64,000 nt of DNA from Gnetum montanum (lineage: Eukaryota; Streptophyta; Gnetopsida; Gnetales; Gnetaceae), in assembly GCA_015680685.1 (NCBI GenBank), contig MNCI01009661.1, positions 58,984 through 122,983 on the forward strand, written 5' to 3'. Positions 12,484 through 23,651 of this stretch are shown here, piece after piece. The notes under the pieces are model-generated. The model did not search any database. It had not been told where the DNA came from and was given only the letters and a program-made list of their open reading frames with translations. The translations under genes were made by a program, and so were the position numbers. The first letter of the stretch is position 1; each line of letters begins with the position of its first letter.

Positions 12484-12900
12484 GTGGTACTGAGAGTAAA
12501 ATCCACCAGGAGTTTCCTTAAACTAGAAAAATATCATAATTTGGCCCAAAGCTATTGTGGATCTTTTGAAATCTTAGAGGGAATTGGTGAAGTAGCATAT
12601 CAATTAAATATTTCAACAACCTTAAGAATTCATCTAAACTTCCATGTACGTCTAGTAAAGAAATTTCATGAAAATGATGTGCCTCATATGATATATTGGA
12701 ATACTTTGCCCCTAATATCCAACAATAGCTTCAAGGTCAAACCAATTGTAATCAAAAATCATAGAACCAAGATGATTCATAATAAAACCATCAGTGAAGT
12801 ACTCATCCAATGGTCAAATTGTGATCAACAAACTTGTAAAAATAGGGAGTTCATTCTCAACACTTACCCTCAACCCTTTGATCATCATGATATTGAATAA
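12484..12900 (+). pseudogene. Chromovirus integrase C-terminus with chromodomain-like tail
   Basis: An open stretch of 138 codons. Its N-terminal half matches the GPY/F-type tail of chromoviral integrases (SYCGSFEILEGIGEVAYQLN, then IHLNFHVRLVKKFH). The last about 50 residues follow the chromodomain layout (P-I-I--H--K--HNKTISEVLIQWSN). Such tails guide integration to particular chromatin. This is the best-preserved frame of the element. Confidence 0.75.
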
Positions 12901-13083
12901 TAAAATATATATATTACTAAAGTAATGAATTATATTTTGTAATTCATAGTATTTTGTTTATACATCTGATAATGAAGATAATAATGGAAATAACAATGAG
13001 GAGCATAACGAGGATGCAGTGGCTGAGCAACTAGACATAGAGGAAGCACTCAAGAATGAGCTAGATGATTAAGGAGGGTAGAG

Positions 13084-13579
13084 TATAATATTCCATCCCT
13101 TGTTAAGGGCATAATTTTACTATAATAATGTAATTAACCTTCAAAAGAAGGGGTGCCTCATTATGAGAGGTTACAATTATTCATGATACCCCTTAGAAAT
13201 GGGTTTGACCTATGGCATTTAAGGTCAGGCTTAGAGGTCAAGCTAGCATGAGGTTATAGAGCCAAGATTGGTAACTGATAGGAGTTAAGTGAAGCAGGAT
13301 AAGAAGGGACTAATCAACCCTTCAGTTGTATAGCCTAATCATGGTGGTAGTGTTGGGTTGCCTCTAAGGTCTTAAGTGTCACAAGAAGATAAATGAGAAG
13401 GTGTTACAGTGTATCATCCAACATCAATAAATTTTTTTCATACTTTCTTTCTTTCTTAATTTAGTGCCTTAATATTATTTTCCAAGTTATTTTATTATAT
13501 TTCCATTATAATTCCATGTGCAAGATAAATGAATGCAATGAACAATCTTGTTTTATCGACATCTAGGAATGGGATGTTA
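13084..13579 (+). repeat. 3' LTR of the chromovirus
   Basis: Starts TATAATATTCCATCCC, where the 5' LTR has TGTAATGTCCC, so the terminal TG has decayed. It ends GATGTTA against GATGTCA in the partner. A purine-rich GGAGGGTAGAG just before it is the likely polypurine tract. Length equals the 5' LTR. Confidence 0.9.
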
Positions 13580-13767
13580 AATTATGTCTAATAACCTATA
13601 TCTCCTCATGATTCTACAAGCCACACTTCCTTCTCTCATCACTACTATCCTCTAGAATATCACAGAACCTCCACTCCATGAATCAAGTCTCCATGCACTT
13701 ATCCTTCTTTGTATCTACCAACTCATCCTACACCTTCTAACACTACTCCCTTGCCACCTATAGCACT
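13580..13767 (+). pseudogene. Middle fragment of the split Tat/Athila-like element
   Basis: This piece aligns with 60,191-60,350: 'TCTAATAACC' against TCTAGCAACT at the junction, then CTATCCTCTAGAATATCACA against CTACCCTCTTAAATGTCATA. It joins 3095-3359 on its left and 14,444 onward on its right once the two insertions are removed. Confidence 0.65.
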
Positions 13768-14443
13768 TGATGAGACGTGATTCGCATCTTCCTTGGTGCA
13801 CCGCAATATCTATAAATAAGAGGTGGCTCTCCCTTGTTTCCTCATCCTAGGCTAGAAGTAGGGGAACTCTAGCAGATTGATCACTCCAGAGATAGAATAT
13901 TTTTTGTGTGCTCGCAATAGGAGTCCTAAAGTGAACAGATCTTTATTCGAGCAACATTGTACCTGAACACAAGTTGTGTACGAAAATAAAGATGAACTTC
14001 CTGGATAAACCTTGTAGTGCATGGAATAGGATTTTATTTAATGTTATTTATTGCTTTCTCTCTTACCCTTATCTCCTAGTAACGTGGAATGAGTACAACT
14101 TGATTACGAGCATTTAAGGATGTGTACGGATAATTAAGGAATGGATGCTCATCGCACTTAAGCTAGATTAGATTCTCTCAACCCTTTCCTCCTAGTTAAG
14201 TGCCTCAATACAACCACTNTTAGCATAGGAGACATAAAACATAAAAAGATATAAAAATCATATACCTCGGACTTACTTAACCATACACCGTGACAACTAC
14301 AAGTAAGTCTAGGAAGACAACGAATGGTTAACCTTAAGTGTTCCATGGGGCGTGTAGGCATTTAGTCTGTAGAGTTCGACCAGATCGCTCGTGCTATGCT
14401 CATATTCGTATGGTTGAGTGTAGGGGTACCTCGCTACTCATCA
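13768..14443 (+). mobile_element. Solo LTR of the TGATGAG...CTCATCA family (plus orientation)
   Basis: 676 bp bounded by the inverted ends TGATGAG and CTCATCA. A TATAAATA box at 13,811-13,818 lies near the left end, fixing the orientation. The LTR is homologous to the reverse complement of 62,932-63,876; for example both hold GATTACGAGCAT followed by TAAGGATGTGTACGG. No primer site follows and no polypurine tract precedes it, so it is a solo LTR. Flanking GCACT (13,763-13,767) and ACACC (14,444-14,448) may be a worn target duplication. One ambiguous base lies at 14,219. Confidence 0.8.
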
Positions 14444-17400
14444 ACACCTATGCAAGGGGAAATTCCACCACAACCCTAATAAAATATGTCATGAGGGTAG
14501 TGAACTTACAACTAGATAACCATTTTATTGATTCTAAGTGGAAGCCTCAAAAGAGGGCATTCTTTAGGCCACATAGTCTATAAAAACCATTGAAAACATC
14601 CATTGATACTATTTCTACATCAACTATTTTTGAAATCATCCTTTAGCCTTCTTCAAATGAAGAATCCTCAAATATTTGTACTATCATGTTGATGCATGGG
14701 ATCAAAGATTAGATCAAGATTATCCACCTTTCTAGGAAATGATCTAATTCTAGGAGTCCCATAATCTATTTACAAATTGCAGGAAATGATCCTTGCAAAG
14801 ATCTATTGAATTCTAGTTTTAGGGTAAACCTAATTTCCCAAAAGATGAATAAGACATAGAACTTGCCTCCACTCAAGAAATGTAACATCAAGTTAGAGCT
14901 TGCAGATCAGTCCATCACTATTCCTTTGGGATTGGTGGAGGACATTGTAACCATCATCTATAGTTGGTCATATCTAATAGATTTCCTAGTGATCCATATA
15001 GACAACTATAAGGAGAAGTTTCTTATTATCATGGGAAGGGCTTTGCTTAGTATAATTGATGCCAAGATGGAGATCATAGATCTTTTCTTGAAAATTTTCA
15101 AGGAAACTAGATTTGAAAAGCTTGAGAAGAAGTTTCATGCATCACATATAATGACAAGGATGTCATTGTGTGCAAAGAATATGGACCATGAAAAGCACAT
15201 CCATCATAGCATGTAACAAGTATTCCATAACATCAAATATTCAAAGGTGCCTATATAGAGTAGCCACAAAACAAGAAGGTACCCAATAGTTGACATCCAA
15301 AAATAGCTCCATATCAAAAATATACATGAAACTAATAGAGCTCCTTATAAATGCCTATATAGAGAACATGGATGAAATGGATTAGATTCATAACCAACTC
15401 TCCCACAAAAACATAGATATTGACTAGAAAGAGTTGGAAATCCCTAATCAATTTAAGTAGGAAACCCTTAAACTTAAAGCTTTACTAGCAACATTAAAAT
15501 ATGCTTTTCTTGATAATGGAAAGGCAGTAATTATCAATGTTAATCTTACCCAAGAAAAAAAATAAGGTGCTACAAGTAGTGAACAAATGACCAAGAACCT
15601 TTACATGGTCATATCATAAGTTAACAGGAATCGTTATAAGGATATGTCAGCATCAAATCTGTATAGAACCCTCGATCAAACCAAGGAGGCAATCATACAA
15701 AAGACTAAATCTAGAGCTTAATCAAGTTATTAAAGATGACATTGAACAATTTATTAAGGTCAAATTCATCTATCTTGTAGTAGATAGTGACCGGTTGAGT
15801 CCACTTGTGATTATACCAAAGAAAGAAGAAAAGTGTAGAGTCTATATATACTTCAAGTTGTTGAACATGGTGACATTTAAAGATCATTTTCCATTACCAT
15901 TTATGATCCAAGTGTTGGATACAATTGTGGAACACAACTACTATAGTTTTCTAGATAGTTATAGTGGTTATAATCAAATTTAGATAGCATCAAAAGACTA
16001 GGCCAAGATAACTTTCAAAAGTCTCATGGGAACTTTAGCATGTAAGAAGATGTCCTTTGGCCTATGCAATGTTCCTACAACTTTTCAATGTCTAGTGCTC
16101 AATATTTTTAGTAGCGAATTGGTAGGGATGTAGAAGTCTTTATGGATGACTTATCCACCTATAGTATCAACATTAAATAAGCCTTGGACTATCTAGAATA
16201 GGTGCTAAAGTGTCATATGAAGATAAAATTTAAGGCTCAATTAGCAGAAAAACCATTTGATAATTTAAGAGGGCATTATCTTGGGGTACCAAATTTTAGA
16301 AAAAGGGATTAAGGTTGACCCAAAAAAAGTATCGATCATCCAAGTAATCACCATACAACCACAAACTATAAAAGACATGAGGTCATTCCTTAGCTATACT
16401 GGTTACTATAGGTGCTTCATTGAGAATTTCTCCAAAATTATCAAATCACTAGTGGAGCTTACAAAGAAAGATGTAACTTTCGAATAGACCAAGGAATGCA
16501 AATAAGCATTCCAGTAGTTAAAGAAAAACATCATAGAAAATCCAATTCTATATGCTATAGATTGATCCAAAACTTTTCACATAATGATAGATGCATCTAC
16601 TACACATTGGGAGTGGTGCCAACATAATTAGATGATCAAAAACATTCATACTACTTCCATTATGAAAGGAGAAGCATTGTGGGTGCACAATTAAATTACA
16701 CCACCACTAAGAAGGAGCTCATGGTAGTGGTGTATGCCTTGAAAAAATTTAGGCACTATGTTCTTGGATACCAAATTTTTGTAGACACTAACCACAATGT
16801 CATCTGTTTCCTAATGAACAAGCCATCAATGAGTCCTCATGTCATATGATGGTTAGTGATTTTACAAGAATTTAACCTTACCATGGTAGAAAAAAAGAAA
16901 GTCAAGAACATAGTTTTCAATCATTTATCTTAGTTATGATGAAATAGCAAAGAGGATAAGGAGCCTTTATCTGATCAATTTTTAAATAAACTCCTCTTTG
17001 CTAAAATCATTGAGCTCCAAGAGCCAAGGGTTACTAATTGGTATGATGAATTCCTCTCTTACCTTCTTACTTAGAAGACTCTCGCAAAATGGGACAATAA
17101 GAAGAAACAACAATTTTTTCACCAGGTCAATTACATGGAAATCCAAGGAAACCTTTACAAGATTTGTACTAATGGCCTAGTTTGATGATGTATGTCTGAT
17201 GCTGATTAGTTGCACATCCTCCAAAATTCTTACAAGGGTCCTTGAAAGGGCTACTATGTAAGAAGGAGGAAAACCATGAAGATCATCCTAATAAGATATT
17301 TCTGGCCAATGATCTTCAAGAACACTCATCACTTCTCACGTTCATGCAAGCAATGTCAAAGAGATGGAGAAATTAATATTCAATTAGAAGGGTCCCAACA

Positions 17401-18300
17401 ATGGATCCAACCACTTAAGCCTTTCAACCCTTGGAACATCAACTTCATGGGACCAATCACTTCTAACTCAAATGGAAAGGATCACATCGTTGTCACCACT
17501 GACTACTATACCAAGTGGGCTAAAGCTACAGCTATATTAGATTGTACATCTACAATTGTAACTTAGTTTGTACAATAATAGGTGGTAAATAGGTTTGGTG
17601 TGCATGGAGCACTCATCTTTAATAATGTAACACACTTCAAAAGGTTTACTTTTTGGAAATTAATGCAATTCTTAAAGTTGCAACATATACTTATAATCCC
17701 CCTCTCACCCAAAGCTAATAGTCAAGCTGAAGTCACAAATAAGAAGATTACTAGAATTCTAATAAGAACCATCAATAGATATAGGAAAGACTAGAGTACA
17801 AAATTCAACGATGTCCTATGGGCATATCATTCAACGTGGAAGCTTCCTATAAGTTACTCTTCCTATGAGTTAGCATACATAAAGTTGTCGAATTTTTCAA
17901 TCCAAGCTAAACTCTTTACAGTCACAATGGCTTGTGAACTTAACCTAGACATTAATTTACCACAAAAGAAACATTTTATGACACTTAATGTGCTAGAAAA
18001 AAAATCAATGAGCATCCTTAATGATGAATGAAGTATATAAGATACACCATAAACAACATCATGAAGCAAGGATAAGAAAAGTACAATTCTAACCTAGTGA
18101 TAAGGTTCTTTATTGAGATCCCATGCATGTGCCACAACACACTAAGTTTCAAACATTATCAGAAGGATCTTACATCATATATGCAACTTTTTCTTCCAAG
18201 GCCATGACCATTCACCATCCATCAACACCTCAAAAACATCCATTAGTCAACATACAATAACTGAAGTCATTCCTAGAACCCCGAGTAAACAGCAACACTG
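14444..18300 (+). pseudogene. Tat/Athila-like Ty3/gypsy pol relic (protease, RT, RNase H, integrase)
   Basis: The start (14,444-14,510) aligns with 60,347-60,410 of the second copy. 14,863-15,216 is protease: KLELADQSITIPLGLVEDI and DFLVIHID, then IIMGRALLS, as in Athila/Tat proteases. 15,795-15,983 is RT with IPKKEEKCRVY and the hallmark SYSGYNQI; the catalytic box near 16,143 is broken by frameshift. 16,281-16,487 is the RT thumb (ILEKGIKVDPKKV, MRSFLSYTGYYRCFI). RNase H spans about 16,520-16,930. Integrase runs about 17,180-17,830 with CKQC, VTTDYYTKWAKA, FNN in place of SDN, and NSQAEVTNKKI. Stops and frameshifts are frequent. Confidence 0.85.
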
Positions 18301-19415
18301 ACATCTCTAGGTAGGGATAGGTATGCTTTATTTTTCAAATCTTCTCCTCTCAACATAATCATGGGAAAGATGGCCATTCCTAACACCTTCATAAGGATAA
18401 CTAATTTTACATCTTTTTTATTGCATCATTCTTTATATGTTTTCCATTTTCTTGAATATTTTACTGTTTATTTTATATACTTTCTTTCCTTTTCACCTTC
18501 ATTTATTTCATCTAGTTTTATTTAAAATATTTGGCTTTGTTATTGCTACTACAAATTTTGAATAGTTCTTTAAAGAAACTATCATTATTATGATTGATTA
18601 ACCAAAAGGCTAAAATTTGTCTTTGGATTATATTCTCTCATAATAATCAGTCAATTTTCAGGTGGTATCAGGTAGTAAGTTCATGACAGCCATACATTCC
18701 ATTTGTTCCATAAGAAATCAATGTCTTAGATGTATAAAGGTTCTTTCACATTACAACTTAAAATTAATCAATGATCTTGATACATAATGAACTAGGAAAG
18801 AATCAAGTGAAATAAAAAATAGTGTGAGCTCAAGAGGATTTGATATTATTTTTTATGATACTCCAATTGTATATCATCACTCCTACTATTGACCATAAAA
18901 AAAGCATGTCTTTGAATGATGTGGTTTCTATGAAGAATACAAACAAACATGAAAATTCAAAATATCCCCCTTAGACTCAATAATTAGCTACAATCATTGG
19001 TTATGAGATTGAAAAGACATGTTAACCATGCCTAAAGGAATTCCTCTAACTAAGATCCTATCTACTTCCTTTTTCTCTTTTCTTCTTCTCTTGAAGTATT
19101 GATTGTCCTTTGGTGTTGTCATAAATGTTTTATTGATGTAGAGCAGACATATGTCAAAGCAACGTCACTAAAAATGACATGAACTTGGACTATACCTAGA
19201 ATGAACTAAAATTAGGTCATCTTAATCATAATTTTTACCAAGAACCTTATGTAACTCAAATGTCAATTATCTCTTTTATGTTCTCTCTCTTTCTATCGTT
19301 CATTCATCTCATGTTCTACCACCTAACTACCTCATACCATAGCAAATTGTTTAGTTTTATTTTCTAATTAGCATAACTGTAAGTGTGACTATCTGTTATT
19401 CGTGTTCATTTGCAG
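18301..19415. other. No gene seen; AT-rich flank of the pararetrovirus
   Basis: No coding frame or known repeat is recognised. It probably contains the 3' end of the Tat/Athila-like element and the left flank of the pararetrovirus insertion. Base composition changes sharply to GC-richer sequence at about 19,416. Confidence 0.4.
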
Positions 19416-19575
19416 GAAGATTGCTGTTCATCCGGTGTTGAAGGACCGATACGTGGAGACAGCACGGACAGATCGCCGAAAGTAAGTCACGCATCGCTTA
19501 GCTGAGGTCAGGCGTTAGAGTCAGTCGCGCCGAGAGGTAGTCCCCAACCACGTTCCTCGCAACACATCTGCAGCA

Positions 19576-20181
19576 ATGGCAGATGCATCGCAAATGACGG
19601 GTAATGCTTACTTCACCCGAATTTCCGAATATTGTTCTACATCTCATGGTAGTAGTCCTTTACCTGTTCCTAAGCGAACAGAAATATATGATAAATCGTG
19701 TCTACAGTTAGTCGAGTCTTGGAAAGAAATGCATTATTCTGAGTGTGATTTAGAAATATCCGGTAGTGGTCTACGCCCAGTTGCCCTTTCATTCTTTACA
19801 GAACCAGAGGTAGCAACTTGGATTAAAAATGGTTTTCATTATATACATTTAGCTGAATTAGCTATAGTCTTGCACCCTCATTTTAATTATCGTCTACAAG
19901 CTCCTTACTGGATAGCGGTTATAGATCGTAGATTTAAAACTTTCGAAGAAGCCATTATTACTCAGGCAAAGGGGACCTTAGCCTCAGACGCTGTGATCGT
20001 TACTATTCCAAACTTCACCTTATCTCTACACGATCCACATCTGTATAAATCCTTAATGATCATCATTTACCTACCTGTTGATATGCTTCCTAGATCTATT
20101 TACGCAACTATTTCCACTAGATTAATGTTTAAAGTGTTTAATAGTACTGCTATAAAAACCTTGTATCCTTACAACCAATAA
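19576..20181 (+). pseudogene. Movement-protein region (30K superfamily-like), frame closed by one stop
   Basis: 201 codons from the ATG at 19,576, which follows a GC-rich leader. Residues about 65-200 follow the plant-virus movement-protein pattern: ALSFFTEPEVATWIKNGFHY, an HLAELAIVL strand, IDRRFKTFEEAIITQ (the conserved Asp-Arg-Arg), PNFTLSLHD, and a C-terminal STRLMFKVF strand. Such proteins open plasmodesmata for cell-to-cell spread. The frame stops at TAA 20,179-20,181, yet the same frame stays open immediately after it and runs into the ORF that begins with ATG at 20,275. So either the movement and coat regions were once one polyprotein and this stop is a lesion, or it is a genuine boundary. 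The first 25 bases end in GGGTAATG, a possible splice donor. Confidence 0.75.
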
Positions 20182-20274
20182 AAGGTTCAAGTAGGATCCA
20201 GTGATATCGAATATGGAGTAGAGATCGATACTGAGGATCTTCCGATCCATCATCAATACCCCGATCTGACCAAC

Positions 20275-22478
20275 ATGATTGATTATTATTTTTGCTTAGA
20301 AAAGAAACAGGGTTTACCGACAAAACGCCGTTATAAAGTTAATCTGTTACCTCCTAAATTCATTGATATTGATCCTCTGGATCATCTACATAAAAAATCA
20401 AAGCCAAAGCTGTTCCAAAAACCTTTAACAATCCATGAACAACCACAAATACCTAAGCCAGAGGAAAAACCAGATCTAGCACGCTTACAAAATACCATCC
20501 TAGCCTTACAAGCCCAACTTTCCCAATCCATGAGAAAATCTGATACCTTGCATCTAGAGATGGAAAGATTGAAGAAAAAGGAAAAGGCAAAAATTATAGA
20601 AGTTGATCCCGATAGTTCAGATGATGATTCTATCGTATCTTCTGTAAAATCTACGCTTTTTCAGAAATCTTCAGGAGATCCTTCCTGCCAACACAGGATA
20701 CTCAAAGAAATAGGTAGTAAGTATCACTGTACAGAATGTGATGCTTTATTAAGAACATGTAGTATAGAAATGAATACTTTGTCTGACAATACATTTACAC
20801 AACACCAAGAACGTCTTGCGTCTGCTGAAAAAGCTCAACGCAAACATGAATTTGTCCAAACAGCTGTAGAAGGGGAACCTTCTGAGCACGTTTATACATT
20901 ACATACAAAGAAAGCATCTGAAAAACCATCCGATACGATTTGTATGCTTAACTGGACAAATACAACTCTGAATGATCTGGTGTATAGTAATAGAACTCAG
21001 ATGAGTGTTCTTGAACGTATGTATAATTTAAATTTAAATACAGATTTAAATTCCGGTTTAATTTATAGAAAATTGGAACGTCTAACAGGCTCTAATAGTA
21101 CACCTATAGCAAAAGTCAAGCCAACTGCTCCTCCAATTCCATCTTCAGCCTCTGAATTCTCTTTTCAGTTTCTAGGATCACCTCCTGCGGTAACCTTAAA
21201 GGACATAGAAGAATTCAAACAAAAACACAGAGAGAATAGAATTAGAAAAGGAAAATTTAACTCAATGAATGAGGGCCATTCTAATCATCAATCAGAACAA
21301 GGATCTCCTCTACATCCTCTCTCTGAACTAGCTGATGAACGCATAGAGGAAGCCGTCTTACTAGCCCATACAGGTGAACAAGTGCAAGAAGCCACGGATG
21401 CCATGTTAACCCAGTCCAGAAAAGCTGGAGACATTCAACCTAAGTTTAACATGGATAACAAGGATCTAAAAGAACGTCAGGATGTCTTAGATGCCATCCA
21501 ATCGTATTTAACGATCCAAATAGATTTTGCCAAAAAATCCACATTACAAGCCATAGTAAATGCCACTTATAACTTCCAAGGCAACTTGCGAAGATGGTGG
21601 AGTCATATTCCAACAGCCATTAAAACCAGGTTGATTACACAACCAACAGTAATTTTCTTAAACGCTATTATCAAGGAGTTCATTGGTTTTAAAGCCAATC
21701 TAGTTGATGTTTACCGAGACCGCTTTTTCAAAGCACGATTACATAAAATTCAGCAGTTATCAGGATTCCTTGATGCTATGGAATCTTGGTATTACTATGG
21801 CAAACTCACACATGAAGTAGCTGCTAAAGAACATCTGTTTGGATGTCTTCCTCAACCTTTCTGTAATACTTACATGGCTAAACTGAAAAAGCAAAATCTT
21901 TGTGTAGCAAACATGAGCTTCGGACAAATTAGACAATTCTTAGAACAGACTAATAGAGAGTTGTGTTATACACAAGAAACACAACAATTAGTTAAACGAT
22001 TGAATAATCGATTAGGTAAAAATTTTTGTTTAGAATTGTGTCCTGAAGAAAAATACAAAAACAAAGAAAAGCAACAAAAAATTCAAAAAGTATGTAAATC
22101 TTGCAAAGGATCATCTTCACGATCCAAACCAAAGAAACAATGGCGAAGAAAACAATCGTCACCACCACCTCGTAGGCATGTACGTAAATATCCTGGATTC
22201 TTTCGTAGACGTCCCCGTAGGATGTCACCAAAAAATATTAAGTGCTTTATTTGCGGAGGTCCTCATCTGGCAACCAACTGTCCCAATAAAGATAAAGACA
22301 AGAAAAAGGTTCATTTTATTACAAAGCATAATATAAAGGAAACACACTTTGAGTGGATATCTGATCCCGAGGATATAGAAATCCCCTATAATCCTCAAAG
22401 TGATATATGTCCGTCATCACCCTCTGAAGCAGAACATAGTGAGGATGACTATTGGGTACAATATAATCAACAACAACC
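20275..22478 (+). CDS. Coat-protein-like polyprotein region with CCHC zinc knuckle (3' end lost in gap)
   Basis: About 734 codons before the run of N, in the same frame as the movement-protein region. Residues 66-105 form a Leu/Lys/Glu heptad-like coiled coil. Residues 138-155 hold a C-x-H-x11-C-x2-C cluster that could bind zinc. Residues about 390-600 are capsid-like, with the conserved LRRWWSHIP block near nt 21,590. A strongly basic stretch (about 615-656) precedes the zinc knuckle CFICGGPHLATNC at nt 22,243-22,281 (spacing C-x2-C-x3-H-x4-C). An acidic Ser/Glu-rich tail follows. This order (capsid, basic region, CCHC, acidic tail) is that of caulimovirid coat proteins, which package DNA and bind viral RNA. 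The start at 20,275 is only the first ATG after the stop at 20,179. Confidence 0.8.
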
Positions 22479-22883
22479 NNNNNNNNNNNNNNNNNNNNNN
22501 NNNNNNNNNNNNNNNNNNNNNNNNNNNNNNNNNNNNNNNNNNNNNNNNNNNNNNNNNNNNNNNNNNNNNNNNNNNNNNNNNNNNNNNNNNNNNNNNNNNN
22601 NNNNNNNNNNNNNNNNNNNNNNNNNNNNNNNNNNNNNNNNNNNNNNNNNNNNNNNNNNNNNNNNNNNNNNNNNNNNNNNNNNNNNNNNNNNNNNNNNNNN
22701 NNNNNNNNNNNNNNNNNNNNNNNNNNNNNNNNNNNNNNNNNNNNNNNNNNNNNNNNNNNNNNNNNNNNNNNNNNNNNNNNNNNNNNNNNNNNNNNNNNNN
22801 NNNNNNNNNNNNNNNNNNNNNNNNNNNNNNNNNNNNNNNNNNNNNNNNNNNNNNNNNNNNNNNNNNNNNNNNNNNNNNNNNNN
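22479..22883. other. Assembly gap of 405 N
   Basis: The run of N replaces the protease and most of the RT palm. 135 codons could not hold a caulimovirid protease plus RT fingers and palm, and the frame after the gap differs from the frame before it. The stated size is therefore probably wrong, unless the element has an internal deletion. Confidence 0.95.
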
Positions 22884-23651
22884 CATCTCAACACCTTATA
22901 TGAATTACTTGATCAAAATGGTCTTGTACTTTCTCCATCTGAGAAGAAGATGCAAATTGCAGTTGATGAAGTAGATTTTCTAGGCGTAGTAATTAAAAAC
23001 GGACATATTAGTCTGCAACAACATATCTTGACCAATATTAAACATTTTCCTGATATCATAACAGATAAAACACAATTACAAAGATTTCTAGGGTGTTTAA
23101 ATTATCTGTCGGGGTTTTACAAAGATCTTGCCAAAGATCGAAAAATTTTAAACCAACAGTTAACAAACAACCCTCAACCATGGAGCCAACATCATACTGA
23201 TGCAGTCCAGAGACTAAAAGATCAATGTACTAAACTTCCATATTTACGATTACCAACCAATGGAACCTTGATCTTAGAAACTGATGCATCTGAAGAATTT
23301 TGGGGAGCGGTCTTAAATGAAGAAATACATGGTATGACCTATATCTGCAGATATGCTAGTGGTAAGTTTATTTCTGCAGAAATGAATTATCATTCCACAC
23401 ATAAAGAGCTCCTTGCGATTATCCGTGGTATCGAAAAGTTTCGTCTGTTCCTACAAGAACAGGAATTTATTATTAGATCTGACTTAAAATATTTTGATAA
23501 ATACTTACAAACAAAACATTTAAATAAAGTTGCCCATACACGACTCATTCGATGGTCTTTATTTCTGGCTAATTTTACATATAGAACCCAATATATTAGT
23601 GGCAAGGATAATAATCTTGCAGATTATTTGACTAGAGAATTTCAGTATTAA
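22884..23651 (+). CDS. Pararetrovirus reverse transcriptase C-terminus and RNase H (5' part lost in gap)
   Basis: Open from the first base after the gap to TAA 23,649-23,651; the ATG at 22,950 is internal. The first 50 residues are the end of RT, with VDFLGVVIKNGHI and LQRFLGCLNYLSGFYKDLA, the caulimovirid connection region. RNase H follows with LETDASEEFWGAVL (first catalytic Asp at about nt 23,282), MNYHSTHKELLAIIRGIEKF (catalytic Glu in KEL), IIRSDLKYF (third Asp) and YISGKDNNLADYLTRE (fourth Asp). All four catalytic acidic positions are present. The enzyme copies pregenomic RNA into DNA. No integrase follows. Confidence 0.9.
   Translation, partial: HLNTLYELLDQNGLVLSPSEKKMQIAVDEVDFLGVVIKNGHISLQQHILTNIKHFPDIITDKTQLQRFLGCLNYLSGFYKDLAKDRKILNQQLTNNPQPWSQHHTDAVQRLKDQCTKLPYLRLPTNGTLILETDASEEFWGAVLNEEIHGMTYICRYASGKFISAEMNYHSTHKELLAIIRGIEKFRLFLQEQEFIIRSDLKYFDKYLQTKHLNKVAHTRLIRWSLFLANFTYRTQYISGKDNNLADYLTREFQY

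Larger units (their letters stand above)
3360..13579 (+). mobile_element. Complete but decayed Ty3/gypsy chromovirus with two LTRs
   Basis: Two direct repeats of 496 bp bound the element (3360-3855 and 13,084-13,579). A primer-binding site complementary to initiator tRNA-Met follows the left LTR. The internal order is gag, zinc knuckle, protease, RT, RNase H, integrase, chromodomain, as in chromoviruses. The flanks carry 'ATTATG' at 3354-3359 and 13,581-13,586, a target duplication within one base of the LTR end. Joined flanks match an uninterrupted homologue around 60,190/60,191. A hand count over about 108 aligned bases of the LTR starts gives roughly 13 differences, so the insertion is old. 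Stops and frameshifts are common throughout. About 4.4 kb of extra DNA separates the primer site from gag. Confidence 0.9.

Noticed and set aside
13768-14443. Reading the TGATGAG element as a DNA transposon because of its inverted ends
   Set aside because: A TATA box in the LTR position, a polypurine tract beside the 62,932 copy and the 5-base flank size fit an LTR better.
18660-18680. TGGTATCAGGTAG as a retroelement primer site
   Set aside because: Only the first ten bases fit tRNA-Met, and no LTR end lies next to it.
22319-22903. Long frames spanning the gap on several strands
   Set aside because: They consist mostly of N and are artefacts of the gap.
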